In this document: positions 54,820 through 64,000 of the stretch, in pieces | Position numbering within the stretch: position 1 is the first letter of the stretch | Layout of the letters: each line of letters begins with the position of its first letter | Assembly (NCBI GenBank): GCA_009773635.1 | Contig: WSYC01000001.1 | Coordinates: forward strand, 62,001-126,000 | Length of the DNA stretch: 64,000 nucleotides | From: Beijerinckiaceae bacterium | GTDB lineage: Bacteria; Pseudomonadota; Alphaproteobacteria; Rhizobiales; Beijerinckiaceae | Direction: 5' to 3' | Program-made: the position numbers and the translations under genes | The notes under the pieces: generated by a model | Databases searched by the model: none | What the model was told of the DNA's origin: nothing | Seen by the model: the letters and a program-made list of their open reading frames with translations, nothing else

Positions 54820-55826
54820 ACACCACCGCCCCCACCGTGATCGCGCGGCTCATCACCGATGAGGCCACCGCGAAAGCCATCGCCGACCAGCTTTCCGAAC
54901 TCTTCGAGCCTGAGGAGCTGGCCGCCTCGGCCTTCGAATTGCCGGATGCCGATGCACTCCCCACCTCTGTGCCGCGCCCCTCGCGCCAGAACACGCCACG
55001 CGAAGGCGCGATGGGCACGCTGCTCCCCGACAGCGATTGTCCCTGGCAGGCCGAGCTTTACTTCGGCGAGGCGCCCGACCGCGACGCGATCCGCGATCTC
55101 GTGGCGAATATCGTTGGCGCCAAAGCCGCCGCCGCGCTCACCTTCGAGGAAGTCGCCGCGCAGGACTGGATCGCGACTTCGCTTGACGGCATGAAGCCGG
55201 TCGATGCCGGGCGCTTCACCGTGCATGGCGCACATTCACGCAGCACCCTCAAACCCAACCGCTTCAACATCGAGATCGAGGCCGCGCTCGCCTTCGGCAC
55301 CGGCCATCACGGCACGACACGCGGCTGCCTGCTGCATCTCGATTCGGTTCTGAAGAGAAGAAAACCACGCAATATCGTCGATATTGGCTCCGGCACCGGC
55401 GTTCTCGCCTTCGCTGCCGCGATGGCACTGAAGGATGTGGTGCTCGCGGGCGAACTTGACCCGGATTCGGTGGTCATCGCGCGGGAGAACGCCCGGCTCA
55501 ACCGCGTCGGCACCTTCGTGCGGCCCGTCGTCGCGGCGGGGCTGCAGCACCCGATGCTGCGCGCCACCCGCGCCTATGATCTCGTGTTCGCGAATATCCT
55601 CGCGCGCCCGCTCAAGATGCTCGCCCCGGAAATCGCCCGTGCCACCGCGCCATCGGGCGAGTTGATCCTCTCCGGGTTGCTGATCCGCGATGTGCCGGGC
55701 GTGCTCGCAAAATACCGCGCTTTCGGCTTCCACCTCGCGCGCCGGGTGCATCTTGAAGGCTGGGCCAGCCTTATCCTGAAGCGCGGCGGCACAAAGAGCA
55801 GGCACACCCAATACGGGTATGCCTGA
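54816..55826 (+). CDS. prmA: Ribosomal protein L11 methyltransferase
   Basis: 336 residues. An N-terminal substrate-recognition domain is followed by the methyltransferase domain: FNIEIEAALAFGTGHHGTTRGCLLHLD, motif I VDIGSGTGVLAFAAA, the acidic AGELDPDSVVIARENARLN, and the catalytic loop VFANILARPLKMLAPEI, which is typical of PrmA. It methylates L11. ATG 54816 overlaps the stop of the 49-residue membrane protein gene. Confidence 0.93.
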   Translation: MNTTAPTVIARLITDEATAKAIADQLSELFEPEELAASAFELPDADALPTSVPRPSRQNTPREGAMGTLLPDSDCPWQAELYFGEAPDRDAIRDLVANIVGAKAAAALTFEEVAAQDWIATSLDGMKPVDAGRFTVHGAHSRSTLKPNRFNIEIEAALAFGTGHHGTTRGCLLHLDSVLKRRKPRNIVDIGSGTGVLAFAAAMALKDVVLAGELDPDSVVIARENARLNRVGTFVRPVVAAGLQHPMLRATRAYDLVFANILARPLKMLAPEIARATAPSGELILSGLLIRDVPGVLAKYRAFGFHLARRVHLEGWASLILKRGGTKSRHTQYGYA

Positions 55827-55830
55827 AACG

Positions 55831-55853
55831 AAAAACCCCGGCTTGCGCCGGGG
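55831..55853 (-). terminator. Intrinsic terminator serving the small minus-strand genes
   Basis: On the minus strand CCCCGGC-GCAA-GCCGGGG followed by TTTTT, 40 bases after the stop of the 41-residue ORF and just past the end of prmA on the other strand. Confidence 0.85.
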
Positions 55854-55892
55854 CCAGTCTGGCCAAAAGGCCAATGTTCAGGGGCGCGAAGC

Positions 55893-56018
55893 TTATTCGC
55901 TACCCATCAGGCCCGGATGCTTGAGCGACATCGCGCGATGAAGCTCGGCACCGTCGCGAATCGAATCGCGGATGAGAGAAAAGGAGCGCAAAACGCGGCT
56001 CAGAAATGCGATAATCAT
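55893..56018 (-). CDS. Very small basic protein (41 aa), unknown
   Basis: MIIAFLSRVLRSFSLIRDSI begins the protein and it ends HPGLMGSE. The first 20 residues could form an amphipathic helix with hydrophobic and basic faces. AAAGGA lies eight bases before the ATG, and a terminator follows. It is 32 bases after the gene for the 79-residue protein, so the two form a small operon. It resembles the short proteins found with DUF1127 genes in Rhizobiales, but the match is from memory. Confidence 0.6.
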   Translation of the reverse strand: MIIAFLSRVLRSFSLIRDSIRDGAELHRAMSLKHPGLMGSE

Positions 56019-56050
56019 GATGTTAGTCCTTTGATGATGGCTGCTTACGC

Positions 56051-56290
56051 TCAACGAGCGAAGGGCAGCTCGGCGGTATCGGGCGTCTCCGAGAGGCTCC
56101 CGACATCGCGCAGTTTGAACCCGTAAACGATTTCGAGCCGTGCGATTTCACGCTCTGCGGTGCGGCGGCGGCTTTCGATCATCGCGTCCATGAAGCGGGC
56201 GAAGAAGCCCGGTGAGGTGGTTTCGGCTGCCACCGACTTGTCGGTGCCGGCGAGCGGGAGCAGCGCATTCGAAAAGGTCATGCTAGCCAT
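56051..56290 (-). CDS. Small protein (79 aa), DUF1127-like context, unknown
   Basis: MASMTFSNALLPLAGTDKSV begins the protein, followed by a basic helical part FFARFMDAMIESRRRTAEREIARLEIVYGFKLRD and an acidic tail ending PFAR. The helix with a run of Arg before ERE is like that of small stress-linked alphaproteobacterial proteins. The ATG at 56290 has AGGAG six bases ahead; the first ATG at 56296 is too close to it. Upstream is an AT-rich region with an inverted repeat. Confidence 0.65.
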   Translation of the reverse strand: MASMTFSNALLPLAGTDKSVAAETTSPGFFARFMDAMIESRRRTAEREIARLEIVYGFKLRDVGSLSETPDTAELPFAR

Positions 56291-56653
56291 GGTCATCTCC
56301 TGTGTCCTCGAGAGGTGCGTCGCGCATCGCGCTGATGGGAGGCGCCAACTCTCTGGTCAACCGGGTTTCCGGTTCGGCCTTGTACGACTAAAGATATACC
56401 TATGTTGCGCTGCAACAAGAGATTTTGATGCAACCGAGATATGTGTTTTTAACATGGCTCGGTTATAGAACTTTAATACACCATCTGTTTTTGCATAATA
56501 TTGCCACAATCTGCCTGTGTTGCCAGCAGGCTGAATCATTGGCGGCAGAGTGAATTTCTGGCGTCGACCTGATGCCTGAATACGCAATCGCAGCGTCGTG
56601 CTTGTCGCCTTGAATGCACGACGCTAAGCTCGCCTCTACCTTGAGGATCGACC
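56291..56653. other. AT-rich divergent promoter region with a TGTTGC inverted repeat
   Basis: About 360 bases between the small minus-strand genes and the M24 peptidase. It contains TGTTGC-GCT-GCAACA (56403-56417), perfect six-base arms, 113 bases upstream of the 79-residue gene's start. This fits an operator for a repressor or an activator. No further gene was seen. Confidence 0.5.
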
Positions 56654-58498
56654 TTGCCCCACGCGAAATTCCAGACCTTCACAACCGATGCGCAACCGGA
56701 TCGGTCCCGGCCCCGTCTTGCCGCTCTGCAGGCTGAACTCGCCCGCGCACGCGTGGCCGGGCTGTTGCTGCCGCGCGCCGATATCTTTCAGGGTGAATAT
56801 ATCCCGGCGTCCGAAAACCGGCTGAAATGGCTCACCGCCTTCACGGGGTCGGCAGCGTTTGCCATCGTCATGAAGAAGCGCGTCGCACTCTTTGTGGACG
56901 GGCGCTATACCGTTCAGGCGCGCTCGGAAGTTGATCGCGGCGTGATCCGGGTCGTCCCGCTTGCGGAAAAGAACCCTGATGAATGGCTGCGCGACAACGC
57001 CAAACCGGGTGTGCGCATCGGGTATGATCCCGCCCTGTTCACGGCGCGCGGGCTGAAGCGCTTCGCCAGCGCGTCGGAGGAGGCCGGTTTTGTGCTGGTG
57101 CCGCTGCCTGCGGACCCATTCACGCCGATCTGGGATGATCGCCCCGCAGCGCCCGCGACGCCGGTTGTCGATCACCCCTTGCACTTTGCCGGCGAGGAGG
57201 CCGCGAGCAAGATCGAGCGGCTTCAGGCCAAGCTGGCCGGCTACAAGCTCGATGCGCTGGTTGTCTCCGAGTGCCCTTCACTGAACTGGCTTCTGAATAT
57301 CCGCGCCGGGGATGTGCCGCATCTGCCGATCCTGCGCGCGTTCTGCCTCGTGCCGCGCGAAGGGCGCCCGGTGCTGTTCGTGGACCCCAAACGGCTGGAG
57401 GCGGGGCTGGCGAAGCGTCTTGCCGCGCTCTGCGAGATCGTGCCAACACAAGCCGCCCCCCATGACGGGCGGGCGGAACTTGCCGAGCGGCTGGCCACGC
57501 TTGGCAAGGCCGGCGCGCGCATCCGGCTTGATGAGGATACCGCCGCCTCGCATTTAGCGGGGATTATCGATGCCGCGGGCGGCAAGGCCGTCACCGCCCC
57601 CTGCCCGCTCGCGCTGATGAAATCGCCCAAGAACGCGACGGAAATTGCCGGCTCGCGTGCGGCGCATCTGCGCGATGGCGCGGCGATGGTCAAGTTTCTC
57701 GCCTGGCTCGACCGCGAGGCGCCGAAGGGCGCGATCACCGAGATCGATGCCGCCGTCGCGCTGGAGGGTTTCCGTATTGCCACCGGCGAACTTGTCGATG
57801 CCTCCTTCCCATCCATCGCCGGCGCCGGCCCCAACGCCGCTCTGCCGCATTACCGCGTCACCGAGGCCACCAACCGTGTGATTACCCCCGGCCTGTTCCT
57901 GATCGATTCGGGCGGGCAATACCGCGACGGAACGACCGACATCACCCGCACCATCGCCATCGGTGAACCGACCCGCGCGATGCGCGACGCCTATACGCGT
58001 GTGCTCAAGGGCATGATCGCGATTTCGCTCGCGCTCTTCCCCAAGGGCACGAACGGCGGGCAGATCGACGCTTTCGCGCGCCAGTTCCTCTGGGCAGGCG
58101 GGAAAGATTTCGACCATGGCACCGGCCATGGCGTCGGCAGCTACCTCTCGGTGCATGAGGGGCCGCAGCGGATTTCCAAGCTGGGTTCGACCGCGCTCCA
58201 GCCTAGCATGATCCTCTCGAACGAACCGGGTTATTACCGCGAGGGCAAGTTCGGCATCCGCATCGAAAATCTGGTGGTGGTCGAGCCGCGTGCTATCAAG
58301 GGCGCGGAGCGCGAAATGTTCGGGTTCGAGACGCTGACCTTCTGCCCGATCGATCGGCGGCCGATCATCCGTTCGATGCTGACTCGCACGGAACGCGCCT
58401 GGCTCGATGCCTATCATGCCGAAACCTTCCGCCGGCTCTCGCCGCTGGTCCCGGGCGCGGATCATGCCTTCCTCGAAGCCGCCTGCCGCCCGCTATGA
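56654..58498 (+). CDS. Aminopeptidase P family protein (M24B, Xaa-Pro)
   Basis: 614 residues, the long APP form: two creatinase-like N-terminal domains followed by the pita-bread metallopeptidase domain. Metal ligands can be seen in LIDSGGQYRDGTTDITRT (Asp, Asp), FDHGTGHGVGSYLSVHEGP (His), LSNEPGYY (Glu) and the final Glu in FGFETLTFCPID. Cleaves X-Pro peptide bonds at N-termini in the cytoplasm. TTG start at 56654 with GAGG in good place; no ATG start is available in the N-terminal part. It overlaps the MFS gene by four bases (ATGA). Confidence 0.93.
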   Translation: MPHAKFQTFTTDAQPDRSRPRLAALQAELARARVAGLLLPRADIFQGEYIPASENRLKWLTAFTGSAAFAIVMKKRVALFVDGRYTVQARSEVDRGVIRVVPLAEKNPDEWLRDNAKPGVRIGYDPALFTARGLKRFASASEEAGFVLVPLPADPFTPIWDDRPAAPATPVVDHPLHFAGEEAASKIERLQAKLAGYKLDALVVSECPSLNWLLNIRAGDVPHLPILRAFCLVPREGRPVLFVDPKRLEAGLAKRLAALCEIVPTQAAPHDGRAELAERLATLGKAGARIRLDEDTAASHLAGIIDAAGGKAVTAPCPLALMKSPKNATEIAGSRAAHLRDGAAMVKFLAWLDREAPKGAITEIDAAVALEGFRIATGELVDASFPSIAGAGPNAALPHYRVTEATNRVITPGLFLIDSGGQYRDGTTDITRTIAIGEPTRAMRDAYTRVLKGMIAISLALFPKGTNGGQIDAFARQFLWAGGKDFDHGTGHGVGSYLSVHEGPQRISKLGSTALQPSMILSNEPGYYREGKFGIRIENLVVVEPRAIKGAEREMFGFETLTFCPIDRRPIIRSMLTRTERAWLDAYHAETFRRLSPLVPGADHAFLEAACRPL

Positions 58499-59718
58499 GT
58501 GCGCCTGCCCCGTCAAGTTCTCCTGCCCCATCTGGCGGCCAGCCGCGCGGCTTTCTGTTGCTGCTCGTCGCGCTCTCGATGCTCGGCCCGCTCACGCTCA
58601 ACATCCTCGTGCCCTCGTTGCCGGGGTTGGCCAAAGCCTTCTCGACCAGCCGGGAGAACGCGCAGCTCACGTTCTCGCTCTATCTTTTCGGCATGGCGAT
58701 CAGCCAGCTCGTGCTCGGCCCGCTGGCAGACCGCTTCGGGCGGCGACCGGTGGTGCTGGTCGCGCTCGTGACCTACGTGACCGCGAGCATCGGCGCGCAT
58801 TTTGCCCCAACCATCGAGATGCTGATTGCCACGCGTGTCATGCAAAGCTTCGGCGCGACCGCCGGCCTGACGCTTGGCCGGACGATGATCCGCGACCGCT
58901 ACGACCAGAATTCCGCCGCCAGCGTCATCGGCTATGTCACGATGGCGATGGTACTGGCACCGATGATCTCGCCGCTGCTCGGCGCGATGATCGATGAAGC
59001 CTTCGGCTGGCGCGCCATTCTGGCGTTCTGCGCCGTGCTGGGTGCGCTCAGCTTCGCGCTGGCGCTTCTCAACCTGCCTGAGACGCGCCCGGTCACACTG
59101 GTGGCCGCGACCACGCGGCAGGTTATCGAGCGCACGATCGGGCTGATCGTCAATATCCGCTACATGGCGTATTGGGGCGCGAGTGCCTTCTGCTCGGCGC
59201 TGTTTTTCTGCTTTCTCGGCACGGCACCGCATCTGATGATCGAGGTGCTCGGCCGTTCGAAGAGCGAATACGGCATCTGGTTCATGTCGCTCTCGCTCGG
59301 CTATATGGCCGGAAATTTCGTCTCCGGGCGCAACGCGCGGCGGCTTGGCATCGATACGCTGATCTATTGGGGCAATATCGCCGGGCTTGTGGGCTCGGTG
59401 GCGCTGCTCGGCCCGGCTCTGATGGGCTATCTCCACCCGCTGGTGCTGTTCGGCCCGGCGATGATCATGTCGTTCGGCAACGGGCTCGTGCTGCCGAACG
59501 CGATTGCGGGCGGGCTCGGGGTTGATCCGGCAGCAGCGGGCGCGGGCTCGGGGCTGATGGGGTTCGGGCAGGTTGGTGTCGGTGCGGCCCTGAGCTTTTT
59601 TGCTGCGAAGTACACCGAGGATTCAGCTTTACCGCTCGCGGTTCTCATGCTCGTCTGTGCACTCATCGCGCATTTTTCGGGCTGGGTCAGCCGCCAGGAA
59701 ACGCCGAAACAGGGGTAG
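58495..59718 (+). CDS. MFS exporter, Bcr/CflA drug-resistance type
   Basis: 407 residues with twelve likely membrane helices. First helix LLLLVALSMLGPLTLNILVPSLPGL (the Bcr/CflA start with LxPSLP), motif A GPLADRFGRRPVVL between helices 2 and 3, and motif C-like MVLAPMISPLLGAMIDEAFGWR. It is translated with the M24 peptidase gene upstream and ends four bases before the next gene. Bcr-type pumps also export dipeptides and cysteine-related compounds; that would suit a peptidase partner but is inference. Confidence 0.9.
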   Translation: MSAPAPSSSPAPSGGQPRGFLLLLVALSMLGPLTLNILVPSLPGLAKAFSTSRENAQLTFSLYLFGMAISQLVLGPLADRFGRRPVVLVALVTYVTASIGAHFAPTIEMLIATRVMQSFGATAGLTLGRTMIRDRYDQNSAASVIGYVTMAMVLAPMISPLLGAMIDEAFGWRAILAFCAVLGALSFALALLNLPETRPVTLVAATTRQVIERTIGLIVNIRYMAYWGASAFCSALFFCFLGTAPHLMIEVLGRSKSEYGIWFMSLSLGYMAGNFVSGRNARRLGIDTLIYWGNIAGLVGSVALLGPALMGYLHPLVLFGPAMIMSFGNGLVLPNAIAGGLGVDPAAAGAGSGLMGFGQVGVGAALSFFAAKYTEDSALPLAVLMLVCALIAHFSGWVSRQETPKQG

Positions 59719-59722
59719 CCGG

Positions 59723-60868
59723 ATGAGCGCACGCTATGACACCATCGTTGTCGGCCTCGGCATCATGGGTTCGTCAACGCTTGCCACCCTCGCGGCGCGC
59801 GGCAAGCGCGTGCTGGGGCTGGAGCGCTTCGATCTCGGCCATGCGATGGGATCGAGCCATGGCATCAACCGCATCATCCGCATCGCCTATTTCGAGGGCG
59901 CCTCCTACGTGCCGATGGTGCAGCGCGCGGCGCAGCTCTGGACCGCGCTCGGTGACCGGCTCGGCGAAAGGGTGATGCACGTCACCGGCACGCTCGATTG
60001 CGCGCCGGCAACCTCGCCATTGACCGCACAATCACGCTATTCGTGCGTCGCGAACGATCTCCCCTTCGAGGAGCTTGATGGCGATGCGATCAACCGCCGC
60101 TTTCCTGGCTTTCGTGTGCCCAAGCATTTTACCGGCATCTTCCAGCCCGATGGCGGCTTCCTTGCCTCGGATCGCGCGCTGGCCGGCTACCAGAGCCTCG
60201 CGATCGCCGATGGCGCCGAAATCCGCGCCCGCTCCCCCATGCTTGGCTACGAGCCGACGCCGGATGGCGGTGTGAAGGTGCGAACGGCGGAGGGCACCTT
60301 TGAGGCGAAGAGCCTCGTTCTCACCACCGGAGGCTGGATCGGTGAGCATGTGCCGGCGCTCAAGACCCTCGCCGTGGCAGAGCGGCAGGTGCTCGGCTGG
60401 TTCCAGCCGAAGGAGCCCGCCCGCTTCATGCCGGACCGGTTTCCCGCCTCGATCCTGAAGACCGAGGACGGGCATTTCTACCAGTTCCCGCTCTGGGGCG
60501 CGCCGGGGTTCAAGATCGGCGCGCACCGGCACCTTTTCCAGCAGAGCCCGGCGGATACGCTCGACCGGAATGTCTACCCGGAAGACGAGGCGTTGCTGCG
60601 CAAGGGCCTCGCCTTCGCGTTCCCCGAGGCAAACGGCGCGTGCCTGCGGCTTACGGCCTGCCACTACACCATGACCCCGGACGAGCATTTCATCATCGAT
60701 CACCTGCCCGGTGCACCGCAGATCGTTGTTGCCTCACCCTGCTCCGGGCATGGCTTCAAGTTCGGCTCGGTGTTCGGCGAAGTGCTGGCGGATATGGCCT
60801 CCGGCGAGACACCGGCATTCGACCTCTCGATGTTCCAGATGAACCGGTTCGCTGTCGGGCGCAGCTGA
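59723..60868 (+). CDS. Monomeric sarcosine oxidase / N-methyl-L-tryptophan oxidase-like flavoprotein
   Basis: 381 residues of the MSOX/SolA group. FAD-binding start YDTIVVGLGIMGSSTLATLAARGKRVLGLERF, then GSSHGINRIIRIAY, LTTGGWIGE and the region LRLTACHYTMTPDEHFIIDHLP. The Cys in ACHYT aligns with the Cys that covalently holds FAD in MSOX. It oxidises N-methyl amino acids (sarcosine, N-methyltryptophan, pipecolate), giving formaldehyde or an imine and hydrogen peroxide. Start at 59723 with AGGGG ahead, four bases after the MFS stop. Confidence 0.9.
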   Translation: MSARYDTIVVGLGIMGSSTLATLAARGKRVLGLERFDLGHAMGSSHGINRIIRIAYFEGASYVPMVQRAAQLWTALGDRLGERVMHVTGTLDCAPATSPLTAQSRYSCVANDLPFEELDGDAINRRFPGFRVPKHFTGIFQPDGGFLASDRALAGYQSLAIADGAEIRARSPMLGYEPTPDGGVKVRTAEGTFEAKSLVLTTGGWIGEHVPALKTLAVAERQVLGWFQPKEPARFMPDRFPASILKTEDGHFYQFPLWGAPGFKIGAHRHLFQQSPADTLDRNVYPEDEALLRKGLAFAFPEANGACLRLTACHYTMTPDEHFIIDHLPGAPQIVVASPCSGHGFKFGSVFGEVLADMASGETPAFDLSMFQMNRFAVGRS

Positions 60869-60956
60869 GGCGGATCTGCTTGCTCCTGCCAATTTCTGTC
60901 AGGAGAAGCGTGCCACATTCCGGGCCTCAGGCAGTGCTTTCCTCAAGGAGAATTTC

Positions 60957-61586
60957 ATGACCAATGCCGTTACCTTGTATACCAATCCCTATTCACGCGG
61001 GCGCATCGCGCGCTGGATGCTCGAGGAAATCGGCCAGCCCTATGATGTCGTCGTGCTCGATTACGGCACCACCATGAAGGCGGCGGACTACCTCGCCATC
61101 AACCCGATGGGCAAGGTTCCCGCGATCCGGCACGGCGGTGTCATCGTCACCGAGGCAGCCGCCATCTGCGCCTATCTTGCCGATGCTTTCCCGGCGGCTG
61201 GGCTCGCCCCGGCGCTGACCGACCCTGCCCGCGGCGATTATTATCGCTGGCTGTTCTTCGCCGCCGGTCCGCTCGAGCAGGCCACGACGAACCACTACGC
61301 GAAGTTCGACCCCACGCCGGATCAGGCGCGGATGTTTGGCTATGGCAGCTATGCCCAGACGATCGATACGCTGGAAAAGAAATTCACCACCTCGGATTAC
61401 GTTGCCGGCAACCGCTTCACGGCAGCGGATGTCTATGTCGGCATGGCGGTCGGCTGGGGACTGGAGTTCGGCACCATCGACAAGCGCCCGGCCTTCGAGG
61501 CCTACTGGAACCGCCTCAAGACCCGTCCGGCCTGTGTGGCCGCCAATGCGAAGGACGATGCGCTCGCTGCCGCCAGCAAAGGCTAG
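60957..61586 (+). CDS. Glutathione S-transferase
   Basis: 209 residues. Thioredoxin-fold N-terminal domain VTLYTNPYSRGRIARWMLEEIGQPYDVVVL, with Ser/Tyr near the catalytic place, INPMGKVPAIRHGGVIVTEAAAICAYLADAF (cis-Pro and the GSH-binding Glu-Ala/Ser), then an all-helical C-terminal domain with FTAADVYVGMAVGWG. It joins glutathione to electrophiles. AAGGAG precedes the ATG. It follows the flavoprotein gene by 88 bases and may deal with peroxide or aldehyde by-products, which is inference. Confidence 0.93.
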   Translation: MTNAVTLYTNPYSRGRIARWMLEEIGQPYDVVVLDYGTTMKAADYLAINPMGKVPAIRHGGVIVTEAAAICAYLADAFPAAGLAPALTDPARGDYYRWLFFAAGPLEQATTNHYAKFDPTPDQARMFGYGSYAQTIDTLEKKFTTSDYVAGNRFTAADVYVGMAVGWGLEFGTIDKRPAFEAYWNRLKTRPACVAANAKDDALAAASKG

Positions 61587-61587
61587 A

Positions 61588-61633
61588 GCATCCGCCCGCC
61601 AAGTGGGCACCGGTTGGCGGATAAAGCGGATGC
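61588..61633. repeat. Rhizobiales-type palindromic repeat after the GST gene
   Basis: GCATCCGC (61588-61595) and GCGGATGC (61626-61633) flank a core with CCGCCAAGTGGGCACCGGTTGGCGG. This matches the remembered repeat AGCATCCGCCCG...GGATAAAGCGGATGC of Rhizobiales. It starts two bases after the GST stop and could also act as a transcript-end hairpin. Confidence 0.7.
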
Positions 61634-61684
61634 GGCAACATCACGATCATGAGCCTCTGCTGGCCCTGTCGAATCAGCAGACGC

Positions 61685-64000
<2,316 letters not shown>

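Overview
The window looks like chromosomal DNA of a high-GC alphaproteobacterium, most likely of the order Hyphomicrobiales (Rhizobiales). Four things point there. It has a circularly permuted two-piece tmRNA gene (ssrA) whose tag reads ANDNYAPVAQAA. It carries intergenic palindromic repeats of the kind scattered through Rhizobiales genomes. The leuA and ilvB genes have translated leader peptides. It also has the gene runs hflK-hflC-DUF2065-degP next to thyA-folA, and sspB next to ssrA. No phage, IS element, CRISPR array or plasmid function is visible, so this is core and semi-core chromosome.

Layout. 1-3.4 kb: the 5' part of a molybdenum hydroxylase large subunit, a rhodanese and an MBL-fold hydrolase (minus strand). 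3.6-5.1 kb: a polyprenyl-phosphate hexose-1-phosphate transferase. 5.2-9.5 kb: a phosphonate/phosphate-type ABC importer (phnC, phnD and two phnE) with a hexapeptide acyltransferase, but no C-P lyase genes. 9.7 kb: tRNA-Lys(CTT). 9.9-15.5 kb: methyltransferase, ROK sugar kinase, leuA with an attenuator leader, a small lipoprotein, a NUDIX protein and a PhzF isomerase. 15.8-20 kb: a ComEA-like secreted protein, pdxY and an NMT1-type ABC importer. 20.1-23.2 kb: an endonuclease/phosphatase-fold protein, amt and an NTF2-like protein.

23.4-29.8 kb is a branched-chain amino acid cluster, all on the minus strand: ilvB, Rid-family gene, threonine dehydratase, ilvN, lysE-type exporter, tetR, ilvC. The first five overlap or nearly abut, and they are preceded by a leader peptide with Leu-Leu-Ile-Val codons and a terminator hairpin. 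Threonine dehydratase makes 2-oxobutanoate through an enamine/imine that Rid proteins can act on, AHAS (IlvBN) uses it, and IlvC takes the next step.

30-39.8 kb: a diguanylate cyclase, miaA, serB, DUF6157, degP, DUF2065, hflC, hflK, folA, thyA and DUF2853. 40-41.2 kb: the permuted ssrA followed by sspB, which delivers ssrA-tagged proteins to ClpXP. 41.3-51.6 kb: a periplasmic DUF1176-like protein, fumC, DUF4169, a Bug/TctC binding protein, an RHH protein, a large AsmA protein, a D-lactate dehydrogenase type flavoprotein and DUF1993. 52-56.3 kb: a UvrD/PcrA helicase, an AT-rich island with several inverted repeats leading into a tiny overlapping ORF, a 49-residue membrane protein and prmA, then two very small proteins. 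56.6-61.6 kb: M24 peptidase, MFS exporter, sarcosine/N-methyltryptophan oxidase-like enzyme and a glutathione transferase. 61.7 kb to the end: ligA, cut by the window edge, with an AT-rich divergent stretch before its BRCT domain.

All calls come from reading the sequence and from remembered family features. No database search was run.
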